Positions 12,274 through 24,831 of a DNA stretch of 64,000 nucleotides are shown in pieces. The number at the start of each line of letters is the position of its first letter. Position 1 is the stretch's first letter. Source of the stretch: Pontederia crassipes (Eukaryota; Streptophyta; Magnoliopsida; Commelinales; Pontederiaceae); contig CM060186.1 in assembly GCA_030549335.1 (NCBI GenBank), positions 21,443,189 through 21,507,188 of the forward strand, written 5' to 3'. The translations under genes and the position numbers were made by a program. The notes beneath the pieces are model-generated. The model searched no databases. It saw only the letters and a program-made list of their open reading frames with translations, and had not been told where the DNA came from.

Positions 12274-12735
12274 TGTCATGAGATCATTGTCGGAGACATG
12301 CCCACGTGTAGCGACTAGATTAAGGGACACCTAACCAAGCCTATTCTAAGTGAGTAGTGAAAGTATTATAATCGAGACGACTTGTCGAGGGTCGTTCTTA
12401 TAGGATTTCAAATTTTCAATAACGGACGTGACAAGAGTGTTCAATGAGTGGTCATAGAACCATGACACTAGCACATTGAGGCACCAATGTGGGCGCTTAA
12501 GCGCTTGACATCCGAAGGATTGTTTGGAAAAACATGGGGCACCGAGAAGGGTCACATCCCATGCTCAAGGCCAGACACATGAATTAGAAAGCTTCTTATA
12601 TTATATAGAAACATAAATACATATGGGCTTAGGAAGGTACTAGTGGACTCCTCAATATATTGTAGGTGAAGGAGACTAATGCTTTATAAGTAACTTGGTT
12701 ATGCATAAGTATGACCTTACAAGATTATGCCACGA
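12274..12735 (-). repeat. 5' LTR of the minus-strand LTR element
   Basis: Homologous to 9962-10421 with many substitutions and indels, so the insertion is old. The right boundary is approximate, because homology fades at 'ttatgccacgagg'. Confidence 0.6.
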
Positions 12736-13668
12736 GGGCGGATAATTTGGTACTCCGTAAGATTACGCAATGTGGGGTGACTGCATATGTTCCTTGTATG
12801 ACATTGAGCAGTCACAATCTTAAGTTGAGTGAGGTTGGCGCTCGAGGCTTTGTGCGTTGTGTCATGGGAAAATACCCCGTGACACAAGCTGGTCATACAA
12901 GCCAAGGACATGAAATTATGATCGGCAACAAGACTTCTATTTTTTGGAGCTTGAAGGAAGATCGTGTATCTATTCATCCTCAACTCCTGATTATACTTTC
13001 TATTCTACTTTATAATGAAATGAAATGGTCGAGCATCAACTTTGTCCATCTCCATGTGTTTTAATTTTATCTAATAGTTTAATTTCTAGAAAAGCTTGTA
13101 CACCCTTATTAGTATATTGATTATAGTTTATTTAATTTTTATAAATATAATTGCTGAGTGCCTTTCTTTTTTTATTTTGATTGAACTAATTAGTTGATTA
13201 TATATTGAGTTGTTCTCTACCAATTCATGATTTCTTTAACATTGATTATTAACTATTTAATTGAAGTTGATGTCATATCTTAGTATCACCGGAAGGAAGT
13301 ACTGAGATTTTTAGTATCCTGGATTAATTCTAGAATGGACAGTTCAATAGCTAAAAAAGTATAATTCATTGCATCCTAATATGTATAGATTTGATAGTAG
13401 TGGAAGAAATGAATTCTTTTTTTTTTTACTAATGTTTAGAATAGTCGATTCTATCATATAATGAAGGACTATAAATTAGGTATTGCTAATCCATCTAAAA
13501 TTTATCATCATTACATAAATAAGAGGAAATCTTGGTTTGTTATTAATCATATAAATCCATCATAATACGTCATTAGTTTATATTATTGTCAATTCAGTGG
13601 ATATGGGAGGGTCCATTATGCACCTCCCATACTCATAAGTTTGTAAATGCTAGACCAACTGGTCATGC
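12736..13668. other. Spacer, no gene recognised
   Basis: AT-rich after 13000. A short hairpin at about 12867-12893 has GTGTCATGGG pairing with CCCGTGACAC (one wobble) and resembles the ends of the adjacent LTR family. No coding signal. Confidence 0.35.
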
Positions 13669-14740
13669 ATGATGAAAACTATGAAGAAGGACCATCGAGA
13701 TCAGCTTCTGTCAAGGACCGATAATTATAGAGAATTGAATGAGAAAGCTGATTCTCTAGTGCAATTGGTAGCCAATATGAATCAAGGGCAAGAAAATAAA
13801 GTGTCCACATCACGTCAATTCTATGAAAGTTGTGGAGAATCTCATAACATTAATCTTGAGTCTATGCAGTAAAAAAGCTAATTTTGTGGCAAACTAAAAC
13901 AATGGAGAATAATCCATTCTCCAATACTTACAATCCAAGGTGGAGAATCACCCGAATTTCTGTTGGGCCATCATAGCAAGCAAGGCCACCACCTCTAGGC
14001 ATTTTACTCAGATCACAATATCAACAACACTATATGAGAGATATAATGTATGAAGAGTTGGGTAAAGGTAAAACACTTTCATGTCCTTCTCATATTTCAC
14101 TCCTAACTCTAGATCTTAAGCTTTTATCATTTCATTTGAAATATGCATTCTTGGAATCTAATGAATCTTTGCTTGTGATTGTTAATGCAGACCTCACAAA
14201 ATTGAAAAAGTTATTAAGAATGTTGAAGAAAAAATGACTTGTTATAAGTTGGAGCATAACAGATCCCAAAGAATAAGTCTCTTCATTGTCATGCATAGAA
14301 TCTTCGTGGGGGAAAAACATAAATCCATCGTAAAACACCAAAGAAGGTTGAATTCCAACTTGAAATAAATGGTGAGAGGAGAAGCGTTGAAATGGTTGGA
14401 TGCGGGATCATATACCTTATTTTTGTTAGTTCCTGGGTAAGTCATGTAGAATGTGTCCAAAAGAAAGGAGACGCGACTATAGTGAAAAAAGAGAAAAAAA
14501 TGAATTAATTCCTACTAGGGCAGTCACTAGATGGAGAGTGTGCGTATATTAGAAAAATCAAATCGCCACCCCAAAAAGATCACTTTTGAATGTCATTTTT
14601 GGATCAAATGATAGAAAAACTAGCTGAGCATAGTCATTACTATTATTTAATGGTCATTTTGGATATAACCAATTCGAATGATAATGGAGCTCTGCCGAGC
14701 CAACGATGTTATACAAAGTCATTTCTTGGGAGGCAATCCA
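13669..14740 (+). pseudogene. Athila/Tat-type Ty3/gypsy gag-pol relic
   Basis: Collapsed coding remnant read in several frames. Near 13830 a C-x2-C-G-E-S-H motif and near 13925 N-T-Y-N-P-x-W-R, then H-P-N-F-x-W one base out of frame, match the gag C-terminus of Athila/Tat elements. From about 14110, L-x-L-K-x-L-x-x-H-L-K-Y-A-F-L matches the segment just before reverse transcriptase. After that come H-R-I near 14292, the K-x-x-x-E-A-L-K-W-L-D-A-G segment near 14380, W-R-V-C-V-x-Y-R-K near 14535 and F-L-D-Q-M-I-E-K-L-A near 14595. Protease is missing and stops and frameshifts are frequent. RT motifs past F-L-D are not readable. Function is certainly lost. Confidence 0.65.
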
Positions 14741-15540
14741 AGGTTTTTCAATTTAATTTATGCCCATTTTCTTTCATTTTATTTTTTATTTTTAATTTTA
14801 CCAGCCTAATACTATTCATTGTATATGAAACATTTTTGGCTGATTATATGCAGGATGGCCGTAAGGATGAAGATCAAATCGTATTACCATGGGAAAAACC
14901 ATAGCATACAAGGACACACTTTATGTTTGATTTCTATGGATGAACCGTAGTGTGTGGGTGCAAACCATATCCTTCCATGACCAATCATAGCCTCAAGAGG
15001 CTGTGAAACATTTATTTTGTCATTTGTCTACGGTCAAACTGTAACGCATGAGTCTAAACCATAGAGCTCCTGACCAGATCGTAAAGCTTGATGTACCATA
15101 GAGAGGAGTTAAACTATGTACCATAGAAGTCGTAGACATTCGGGACCGTAGAGGATGGAGGCAAATTGTAGTGATCAAAATTGGCACAGATTAGTCGCCT
15201 TATTTTCTTTCTTTTTCTCTCTTCGTGCCCTTGCTTGTTTCTCTTGCACTCCCACCAGATTTCCCTACTGCAGTCATTGCCCACCACGATCTCCACCACT
15301 TCTTGCCACCATCAGTCAACTTGTTAACGTCACAATATGTCCTCGACAACACTTTGATGCATGCAAAATATAACATATATTAGATTATTATTTTAGTTAA
15401 TTTTTCTATAATTTAATCATGGCATGCATCATTTTAGGCCATTTTTAATGATAATTTCGGATTTATTGAGCCTGACTATTAACTCTTTGAATATTCTAAT
15501 TGCAAGCAGATTAATTTAATTATTATAATTATTTTGCAGG
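14741..15540. other. Probable non-coding continuation of the gypsy relic
   Basis: The segment 14905-15140 repeats short 'aaccatag' / 'accgtag' words, suggesting an internally repetitive region. A 72-codon frame at 15155-15373 is Phe/Pro/Cys-rich and not recognisable. Confidence 0.25.
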
Positions 15541-17190
15541 TTACGATTACATTCTTATCAATCCATGGGAGCTAAAAGTTTATCTTGGGAGCAAAATATC
15601 TATTGGGAACCAAACTCATATTTATCATATTAGGGGCTAAACACTTTCCCTTGGATCATTGGGTGCCAAATCGAAGTTTCATCGTATCATAAGGAGATAT
15701 AGTTGAGCGTAAAAGTGGATGAAACAATCTTATCATTAACCGATATTTATCTTTAGCAGCTGTGATCATTGGGCGCAAAACACCATCATTAACTAAGACC
15801 TATGGAGATTATTGGTCGAGAACTCCAACCATGAAGAGAATCATTGGACGCTAAAATGATGAGAAGTTCTTATCCTTAACCAACACTTAAGCACTAACAG
15901 TCATGAAACAAATCCATGGGAAGTTCGATTGGGCGCCAAGTTGAAGAATCAATGTTATTGGCCGATACTTTATCTAATATGGAGTTTTATCGGCCGTGAA
16001 ACTCTACCATCAGGCACCAAAGTGGATAAAGTTGTAAACCATTCAAGTCGTGAAGTTTATCTCTAACCGAAATTAAAGTTGGTTGTATGATTTACACCCG
16101 TGAACAACTTGAAGATCCGTCCGCACCTATAAATAGAGGAGGAAGCCATCGTCCCAATGAATGCCTTGAAATTCAAGTTTCTTCCACAGTTGAGACATGA
16201 GCTCTGTAGGCTATGACCGTGAAGAGAGAGGTGCGACGGTTGAAAATTGATTGCGACTCTGATCAAATCCGAGAGGCTGCCAGCTATATACCAAAATTCG
16301 AAGCTTCGATGTTTTATTATCTGAGTGTAATTCTTCCAATTTTTATTGTTGTTTTATATTCTCTCCAGAATTTTTAGGATGAACTCCATGTTTTTAGATC
16401 TTTTATTTAGGAGATTATTAATTGAAGGAAAATTATTTGAACCTTATTTTATTTGTTTTAATCTTTTCTGATTAATTATTAAATGTACTTAATTCTTTTA
16501 TGTTAGTTAATTAAATTTCTGAATTAGGCTATACTAGTTTGTGGAGTGTTTAATTTCAGAATTCATGATGCTAATTTTAATTTATTTTATTTTAAAGTAA
16601 TAATTGTCATAAATTCGATAACTAGTGTGTGAAAAATTAAGTTTGTGTGGTCTATTAATCTATACCAATTTGTGGAATGATTAATAGTTTAGAGAATCCA
16701 ATTTAATGTATCGTAATATTAATATGATTTGATGAGATGTTAATTTGTGGAGACTTCAATTCTTATTAAATCAATATAGTTTAATCTACATGCTTATGTT
16801 GAGGGGATGCCAGTTTGTGGAGACCGTAATTTAATCATGTTTATGTTAATAATTTAGGGAGACTATAATCCATCTTTAAAGTTTAAACTTATCTTTTATG
16901 ATTCAAATATTTATCCTGATCTATTTTCATCCTAAGACCTAACTTCAGCACCACTGTATTATATTATTATCTTATTTTTATTTTATTTTATAATTAGCAA
17001 CCCTATTTCCAAAATTCCATGTTTTTCCTCTCTTATTAATTTATAAAATCAGATATTAAATTAATAATATTCTTCGTGAGTTCGGCATTCTTTACTTCTT
17101 TTACTATATTACTTGAGCGACTAGTGTACTTGCTAAAATATTATTTTGCTACATTATTTTACACGTCAAACTTGCACCACTAACATTGCT
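15541..17190 (+). mobile_element. Probable 3' region and LTR of the Athila/Tat-type relic
   Basis: Short words such as 'gggagc', 'gggcgcc/gggcacc' and 'atcattgggcgc' recur through 15560-16020. After 16320 the sequence is very AT-rich and contains several copies of an 'tagtttgtggag' phrase (16545, 16665, 16745, 16810). It ends with the attacttgagcgacta motif at 17108 shared with the window start. Boundaries and target duplication could not be fixed. Confidence 0.3.
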
Positions 17191-17914
17191 TATTGTGATG
17201 ATGGATACTAGCAAGGTGACATGACAGTGTTCATCTCCGATGGAGATCGCCTATCTCCTTACTATTGTGAGCCATCCACTGCTCCATATCAACTCGCCAC
17301 CTCCAACCGACCTCTATAACCATTAGCATTATCCGCATCCAACGAAATTCGGGGTTACTATTCATCTATGGCATGTGCGTCTCGAATTGAAGAACATTGT
17401 GAATGCTTGTCCTCATCCGTGGATTAGCAACTTGCGAAATCCTTCTCCAACACTGTGATGATGTGGTGGTGTGGGAGAACGAAGCCAAGCAAAGGAGACC
17501 TTGTGTGAAGAAATCTGAAAGCTGCCCGTCAAATGTTTGTCACAAGATCTCAAAGAAGTATTTGCAATCTAAGTTGACTGATTGAAGTATCATTGTGCAC
17601 ATTGTTTACTCAAGTTCAGCAATGATAGGGAAAGAGATTGGAATGCAAATCATATTGCTGAGAACTCCATCACCTGTGAAGAATCAATTTGTTATTTCGA
17701 CATCTTCAGTTATAGTCCCAAAGAGGTGGTTATAGGCGAAGGCCAAGGGTGGCTAATCAAGATGGTATCATTTTCATGACGAAGTCTAGAAAGAAAAAGT
17801 ATAATGTGTTGAAAACTCAAGAGATCATAAACACCTAATATGTGAACGATGCTGCAATGGAAGCTCTAGGCATAAAAGGATAACATTAAAGAGCTATGTC
17901 AGTGGGCCGAGTGG
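17191..17914. other. Short unrecognised frames, probably retroelement relic
   Basis: Two adjacent short frames (17403-17585 and 17582-17779) lie before the Orf1-like relic. Neither carries a motif I recognise. They may be upstream parts of the same decayed retroelement. Confidence 0.25.
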
Positions 17915-18496
17915 ACGAGTTCATGGTCATTGGTTGGCACAATTATGAAACTTCCACTTTGAAGTTTCTTAGTTCGATGACCACCAAATTCAAGACCACC
18001 GAGATTGATTCAAGCTATTTCTCTTTTTTGGCTATTTAACAACAAGCATCAATTGACTTTGTAAGAATTCAATGGCATATATCATTTACCAAATCGAGGG
18101 CCATGAACTATCACACACTACTTAGCATTCAACAGAGAAGATATCTATGGTCAGATTGCAAGGCACCCACACAAAAATCATCGCATAAAATAAAGCCAAG
18201 TAGGTGCGCAATCCGATGACAGCATGATTTCTAACACAATGTATGCTCGAGGTGATAGTGATGGATTCGTGCGGGACAATGAGCTCTTCATAATTTGGAC
18301 CATTATGAATGAGCGCATGATGAACACCGGGATGTTGTGGAGCAAGCATATGCTGACACATGTGGAACGTCGGGGAAGACTTATTGGAGGTTTGATCACT
18401 CCTATCATTTTAGCATCGGGTTATAGTACATATGGTTTGACCGAGGCTTGTGAGCATCATAAAATCACATTGGAAATATGTGTGCATTGCAAGTGA
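17915..18496 (+). pseudogene. Plant retrotransposon Orf1-like domain relic
   Basis: Broken coding sequence with W-x-x-Y-E-x-S-T-L-x-F-L-S near 17945. The segment 18224-18496 reads R-G-D-S-D-G-F-V-R-D-N-E-L-F, then N-E-R-x-M-N-T-G and G-G-L-I-T-P-I. These match the 'Arabidopsis retrotransposon Orf1 / putative plant transposon protein' domain found upstream of pol in Athila-like and related elements. Stops interrupt it at about 18040 and 18125. The assignment rests on motif memory only. Confidence 0.4.
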
Positions 18497-18529
18497 TTGT
18501 GAAAGATGGTGACTTGTATCATCTTCTTC

Positions 18530-19539
18530 AAATTGAGGCCCAAGTATGAGGGTAGTTCGAGCCGGGCCCGCTGACATCATCAACTATTTAGTTACACAAG
18601 ATTACTCGAGCCAAGTATAATTCCAACTCAGGCCGGGTCATAGGAAAGTGTCTGCAAAGTATGATGGTAGAGCTCAGACCGGGTTGCTGAAAGCCCAGGT
18701 CGAAGGCTCGAGCTGGGTTCCCTCCGAATTTGGGTAGGGTTCGGAGCGGAACTCCACATAGTTCTTATTTTACCAAAGAATTTGGGTCGGATTCTTCTCT
18801 ACATGGTCTAGATTCTTCTCTATGTGGATCGGATTCTGGTTGCTGGAACTCCAGTGCAGTTCTCCCGAGACTTTGACATATCATAACTTTATGTACACTA
18901 CTCCTTTCGACACAAAAAACTATGTCTATTCATGCATTATAAGGGAACATAAATCAATCATAATCCATCTATCATCTTACCCATTTAATTAAGAAATCAT
19001 ATCCAAAATAGAATTTGAAATTTCATGTACTTTCATTTTTTAGATTATCTAAAACTCGAGACTTTATACACATTTTTTGGTGAGATTCGATGGCTATCGA
19101 CTACGAGTCCAGCGTCCTTTGATAGAGCTTTGTACCATGAGTAGAATGCCAAATCGAGCAACTAGCACACCAAAGAGATAGTTCTAGGGTGGGTTCTAAA
19201 GTTGAAGGAAAATTCTATTTCTCTGGATAAAGGAGAGGCTAGTATGTGAAACGTTCTATTTATAGGGTACAGAGTAAATATGGGATAATTATTTTGATAA
19301 ATCAAAATTGAGTAATAGTCCATCCCTAATCAACTTTTGAACCTTATCCTTAACCTCTTTTATTATCTTTAAATAAAACAACTTTCTCTTTCCTTCTTTT
19401 ACTTTCTTTTCTTCAATTCAAATTCCATCCCTTTGCCAACATATTTTATCCTTTTATTTAAAAAGAAAATTTTGGAATTAAATAAATAAATATCTAATTT
19501 ATCTATTTATTTAAAATCAGAAATTCATGGGTTGTTACA
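18530..19539 (-). mobile_element. Truncated Ty3/gypsy LTR, minus strand
   Basis: On the minus strand it begins TGTAACAACCC at 19539, followed by 'ttaaataaataga', as in the start of the solo LTR at 7065. A TATA box (ctataaatag) lies near 19262, and a GC-rich CCGGG-containing segment lies at 18550-18730, equivalent to 7800-7980 of the 7-kb LTR. The distal half with GGGGCGTTACA is absent, so the LTR is truncated near 18530. Confidence 0.55.
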
Positions 19540-20303
19540 TTTATACATTATGGTAATTAAGTACAATTGGATGCACATACTCTTGCATCGTGAATATATG
19601 TTTAAGCGACAAAGGTGAGGCTGCTCGTGACAATGGACTGCAGATGGTCATTTGCCGTGGGGTAGTGGCCGAGTTCTTAGTCAATGTGATCATCTTATCT
19701 TGAATCTTCTGTCATGAAATAATTGTTCAACCTATGGGCCTCTAAAGCTGCAAACGTTGGAACTTATAATATTTATGTGGAATATCTTAAGGGTTTGGTG
19801 TAGATCTACATGTAAATCAATTTTTTTAGATAAATTACAAGTAAAAATCAGCAGATTTTTTATTTTTAATATATATACTTTATTTATAAAATTTAACAAC
19901 TTATCTAATTTACACCATATAAATCTACACATCAGTTAAATCCATATATTAATTAGACAACATGATGAATGGATTCATATGATCTTCTAAAAGGCCCATG
20001 GGCTAAATGTGATGCCTCTTAGAATCAAGTAAAATTATGTTTCCCATATCATGTTTAAGTTTATTATTATAATGTTAAGCCTCTATTGTGATAATTTTAT
20101 TATTATGATGAATGACAAGTTGTGAAGCTAATTTAATTTCACGGAACCGGTTCCGGATGCAAGAATCATAAGGACATTTTCGAGTGTTACAATAGTACTT
20201 ATGTTCGTGGACAAAACTGTACACTTATTTACCCAAAAGAAAAAATTTGTACACTTAACTGTTATGTATTGTAAGCGACCTACGTTAAGGACCAGAGATG
20301 AAT
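19540..20303. other. AT-rich spacer, nothing recognised
   Basis: Short frames at 19732-19939 on both strands are low-complexity. No repeat ends were seen. Confidence 0.4.
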
Positions 20304-20565
20304 CCGCTATGTTTGGATAGAAATTTTCGACGAGAACTTGACTTAATTCCGCCGAACAATGAACGAAGTTCTGATAGATTTAACTGGAACTTAAGTTTCA
20401 GTCAACAGCAGATTTCAACGGAAAAGTTCTGCGTGAGTTCCAATGTCGACCGAGTGGTTAGTTCCACTTGATTAGAGCTTTCATCCAAACGCTATATTGT
20501 AATTTATCTGTCAAATCTATAAGTTCTCAAGAACTAGGTGGAGTTCCTTCATCCAAACGCAGCGG
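20304..20565. mobile_element. MITE-like element with 'CGTTTGGAT' inverted ends
   Basis: The left end CCGCTATGTTTGGAT and the right end ATCCAAACGCAGCGG are inverted repeats with two mismatches over 15 bases. Total length is 262 bp and there is no coding content. Ends of the GTTTGGAT type are common in PIF/Harbinger-like and related plant MITEs. The target duplication is unclear, so the superfamily is not assigned. Confidence 0.5.
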
Positions 20566-23045
20566 AAAGGTATACAAAAACTCACGTTCCTCCTTTGTAG
20601 TTAGTACGTAAGATTAAATGTCATATGCTTGTAAAAAGCATTTCTTGCAGATGATTCGATTTGGTTCACCTTGATCCCATCGATATTATGATTGAACCGG
20701 TATGCCCTTTCCCTCCCATTTGCTAATTAGCATATCTTGCCAGCTGTTTATAAACATATCTAGTTAGCTATCTAATTGGTAGGGCATCTCAACTAACCAG
20801 TTTCGAAGTTTCAAGTAGCGATTCTAATTGATGACTTAAGAAAGATTCCACATCACTTGCTTTAACGAAAAGAAAAGTAATTATCCTATAAAATGGAATT
20901 TTCTAGTGAGCAAGTTATCCAATTGTACTTGTGACATTTACATTATCCTTTTTACACAAAATCCGTGCAAAATATATTATTATGAATGCACATGTGACTG
21001 GAAGTGGAAACTAAACACGTTGTTGAACTGTTAAATTTTTTTTTAAAAAAAAGAAGCACATAGTTGTCATACGAATACGTGCGATGGCGGAGCTACGTGC
21101 CTTCCCCGCCTGCACTCACATGCATGCATGTCTCCTCGTGTTTACCAGCAATGTGAACCTGTGTGATTGATGGAGAGGTCGACCGATCCTTGATTCCTGT
21201 TAACTTTTTAGTTAACTTTTTGTTGGGTGGTTGATACTTTTAGTTTTCATTCAACGTTTTTTAAACATTCATTAACTTATATATCATTAAGTTATCATCA
21301 TACATCATTCATATATGTAAAGCTCATATATGATATTTTACATTTAACTTCATATCTATGTTTTATCATGTATATATTTATTTTAGATATATGATTTCGT
21401 GATTTATTGAATTCAAATGTTGTTGTTTGATTGTTCAATATTTTTTATTTTTTAGAAATAAATAATATTAATGGACGAAAGATTATTCAATGAAATATAT
21501 ACATAAACCTATGTTAATTATGTCATTACCGAGTTTACTTAGAATGAAAACTTCATTAGAAAAATTTGTTGAGAATTAAAATGAATTATTCAGAGTCTCT
21601 AAAGAGAAACGAGTTATCGAGTGTGTATATATATATATATATATTTAAATGTTATTTAAAAATCTTAATATATTAAAATAAATTATTTGTTTATTGAATG
21701 GTATTTAGTTATGGAAACTATACAGTTATAAACTCTCCAATTTTTCTACTTCACCCTACAAACTCCATTTTGAGAAAAAAAATACCACTTCAGTTTTTTT
21801 TTAAATTAATTGTTAACAATATAAAATATATGACGTTGTCTTTAGTAATAAAATGATTAATACATCAAATTTAATATAGTATCATAGCAAAGCAAATCAA
21901 GAGTTCAAACTTCCTAAGTTTTTTATTAAAAAATATTTTTCTCTCCGCATGTTGCACGTGATAAATTGAATTAGATCAATACTATCAACGAAAGAAAGTA
22001 TTAAAAATATAAAATAAATGATATTATTTGTAAAAAAATAATTAGCACATAAATTTAATACTAATCAATTTGTATTCAGAGACCAAAATGAATTGAGATG
22101 TTTAGAGTGGAGCTTTCCAGTAAATGTTTATTATAATAATTTTATCTGGTATTGAAGATTTTCGTTATTTTTTAAGCGGTGAACCCATTATGAATGGTTC
22201 TGACTCGTATGTGCAAGTGGCTCTCTATTGATCGATCATGGTGGCAAATTAATTAAAATATGGCCAAAACCAGTTGACAGGGCCGGACAGATAAGGGGAT
22301 ATGTCTATCTTCAGTCCTCAGGTTTCACGTGATCATGAGATCTTCCATTCCATCGCTCGTAATGATCGAAAAAAGGAAAACTAGTTAGTTTCAATGAATG
22401 CGTGGACAGTGTAACTAATTTACTGTCTTGTGGTTGTGAGCACTTTTTAAGCACATCAAATAAGGAGTGATAAGTTACTCATTTTGGTTTAAGTAGATCT
22501 TGAGTTCGAATTTTTATGCGTATAGAAAATTTTTGTTTGAAGTCTCATTTATTATTATCAGACACACGATCTGAGACGGCCTATATCGAACTAGTTTGAC
22601 TCGATGATGGGTCAATTTTTTAAATTGCGATCAGTACGTATAATCATTAACGTCACCGTGGATTGGACGGTTGGCACCGCTTTTTAGATACTGACGCTAG
22701 CTACAGAAAAAAATAATATAAGAAGAAAAGAAACTAACTGCTTCGGACTTGACCAGAAATTTTTTTCTTAGATGATCCATTTACGAACAAGAACATATAT
22801 TTCTAAAGGAATATGTATGTGTATCATTTGTAGAATATATATAGTTAGGTAGCATGCAATTAATTTTTGTACAATCAATATAAAATTAATAAATTAAAAT
22901 CGTTAGATCATGATTATATGATTGAGATCCAACTTCTGTTGAATTTAATGTTATCAAATTTAATTTCAACTATATAATCATCATCTAACGGTTCATATTC
23001 ATTTGATACATTTTAATTGTACAGTTTTTGCTTACATATTACTTA

Positions 23046-23050
<5 letters not shown>
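20566..23050. other. Long AT-rich intergenic stretch
   Basis: No gene is supported. It includes a CATGCATGCATG run at about 21121, an (AT)n run near 21625, a short poly-T/A stretch near 21040, and the dispersed repeat at 21850-22080. Confidence 0.4.
21850..22080 (+). repeat. Dispersed repeat with tRNA-like motifs, copy 1
   Basis: It contains 'agtatcatag', then 'agagttcaaa', then 'aagttttttattaaaaa', then a 'cacgtgataaattgaattagat' block. The same order and spacing recur at 38600-38830. Plant genomes carry many repeats with a 'tggtatcagag...gttcaaat' core. Class is not determined. Confidence 0.4.

Positions 23051-23078
<28 letters not shown>
23051..23078. repeat. (AT)14 microsatellite
   Basis: Pure AT run abutting the left end of the terminal-inverted-repeat element at 23079. 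Confidence 0.95.
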
Positions 23079-23987
23079 GGGATTAATGATTGTGTAACAC
23101 ACATTTGGTGAAACATTGTGTAACGCCCCTATCATCACCATCCATTTTAGATCTGTGGCTCAGATCAAAACCACTTAACTACTTCCCCCTCCCCCATTTC
23201 TTTTTCGCCCTCTCTCTCTTCTCTCTCTCCTCTAGCATCCCCCCATTTCCCTCTCTCTCTTCTCTCTTTTCTCTCCCCTCCGGCATCCCCGATCTACCTC
23301 CGGTGCTCCTCGTCGCCGTCGCCGCCCTTCCCCTCCGATCTACGTTGTCGCCACCTCTCCCCTCCGATCGCCGCGCCACTGCCACCCCTCCCCTCCGATC
23401 TCTCCAAGATTTGCGTCGTCGCCGCGCCGCCGCCGCCCCTCTCCTCCGATCTCCCCGATCTGTGCCGTCGCCGTGCCGCTGTCGCCCCTCTCCTCCGATC
23501 TCTCCCCGATCTACACCGTCGCCGCGCCGCCGCCTCTCCTCGATCTGCGCCGTCGCCGTCCCTCCCCTCCGATCTGCGCCGCCACCGTCGCTCCCCTTCG
23601 ATCTCTCCCCGGATCTGCGCCGCCACCGTCGCTCCCCTCCGATCTCTCCCCGGTCTGCGCCGCCACCACCGCCCCCGCTCCGCTCTCCTCTGTTCTCTCC
23701 ACTCCCCGATCTGCGTCGCCGTCACCTCCCCTCCCCTCCGATCTCTCTCTTCTCTCCTCCGATCGCCGCCCTCGTCTCCGGTCAGCGCCGTCGTTGCCTC
23801 CCCTCCCCTCCGATCCGGTGTCGGCGGCCAGGGTGCCGGCGATGGTGGGGTGAGGTGGTTTTGAGGGAAGAGAAGTTATTTTTTTATTTTAAGGTGGTTT
23901 TGATCTGAGCCGCATATCTAAAATGAACGGCGATGATAGAGGCGTTACACAATGCTTCACCAAGAGTGTTACACAATCATTAAATCC
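23079..23987. mobile_element. Long-TIR non-autonomous DNA transposon (MULE-like)
   Basis: About 95-bp imperfect inverted repeats. The left arm (23079-23175) and the reverse complement of the right arm (23890-23987) both read GGATT(T)AATGATTGTGTAACAC, then TGGTGAA(A/G)CATTGTG, then TAACGCC, then the TTTTAGAT...GGCTCAGATCAAAACC block. The interior (23200-23850) is CT-rich and then GC-rich minisatellite. Long TIRs with a non-coding interior fit a Mutator-like non-autonomous element. The element sits inside an AT microsatellite, so a target duplication cannot be read. Confidence 0.65.
23280..23850. repeat. GC-rich minisatellite inside the long-TIR element
   Basis: Imperfect units of roughly 30-40 bp built on 'cccctcctccgatctctcc' and 'gatctgcgccgtcgccg'. 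They keep several frames open on both strands (Pro/Arg/Ser-rich), which is why a 272-codon frame spans the element. Confidence 0.8.
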
Positions 23988-24261
23988 TATACACTACAAC
24001 GAAATAATCATTTAAGGACACATAATTAAGGACACAAATTGAAGCATCTTTATTTTATGCAAAATGTTCATTTATAAAGATGTTTTTTTATTGCATTGTT
24101 ATTATTATAAAATAATAAGGATGCAAATATATTTAGCGTCCTACTTTTCAAAATTTTAAGACACATTAATTTTGTTTCCCAATTTTAATTTAGAATATAA
24201 ATATATTTTAATATTAAATCTCATAATTTAAATGATCTAGTGACACAAGTTCAATTGTGCC

Positions 24262-24478
24262 CCAATCATATTCGATAATAAGGACGCGGCTTATTATACG
24301 TCCCAGTAATATTAAATAATAGGATGTCACTTATCATGCATCTCAATAATATTTGAAAATATGGGACACTCCTATTGTATGTCATAATAATATTTGACAA
24401 TAGAGACATCACTTATTATGCATTAAGTCCCAATAATATTCGATAAAAGGGATATCACTTATTATGCATTCTAATAAA
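24262..24478. repeat. About 60-bp subterminal tandem units in the CACTA element
   Basis: The phrases 'caataatattcgataata', 'gggacatcacttattatgcat' and variants recur about four times. This is the subterminal position where transposase-binding repeats lie in CACTA elements. Confidence 0.6.
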
Positions 24479-24831
24479 AAATCATGTTTAATTTTTAAAT
24501 ATTTAACTAATTATGAAATTTATAACTTTATATTTTATAAATATTATTAAATTAAATGATTTAGTTAAATATATCTAAGAGTTAACAATAAATATCTCTC
24601 TATATATTGTTATCCTATATCTCATAACTACATTCCCATGATTTTTTCAATGCACTTTCATATTCTAATAACTAACTTCCCATACCTCCTTTCATCCAAG
24701 ATCTTTTAATTATTTTCCTAACCTCCTCCCATCTGTAACCACCTCTCACTCATATCTTAATAATTCTTTAATTAAGCACCTTCTCACCTAACCTCCTCCA
24801 ATATCTGACACATTTCTCTCTCTCAATATAT

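Larger units (their letters stand above)
9962..12735 (-). mobile_element. Non-autonomous LTR retrotransposon, minus strand
   Basis: Two related direct repeats of about 460 bp (9962-10421 and 12274 to about 12735) bound a 1.85-kb interior. Reading on the minus strand, the right LTR is followed by a primer-binding site (12261-12271) and the left LTR is preceded by a purine tract (10422-10432), so the order is 5' LTR-PBS-interior-PPT-3' LTR. LTR ends are short inverted repeats, TGTCATGAGG and CTCATGACA with small changes. No reverse transcriptase, integrase or clear gag is recognisable inside. Frames are short and interrupted. This fits a LARD/TRIM-like element or a heavily eroded gypsy copy. 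The right LTR end is blurred, so no target duplication could be verified. Confidence 0.65.

Noticed and set aside
12711..13064. 117-codon frame after the minus-strand LTR element
   Set aside because: No recognisable domain, and its antisense is also open; it lies in repeat-derived sequence.
23090..23908. 272-codon open frame rich in Pro, Arg, Ser
   Set aside because: It runs from one terminal inverted repeat to the other through a GC-rich minisatellite that keeps other frames and the opposite strand open too. No domain is visible.
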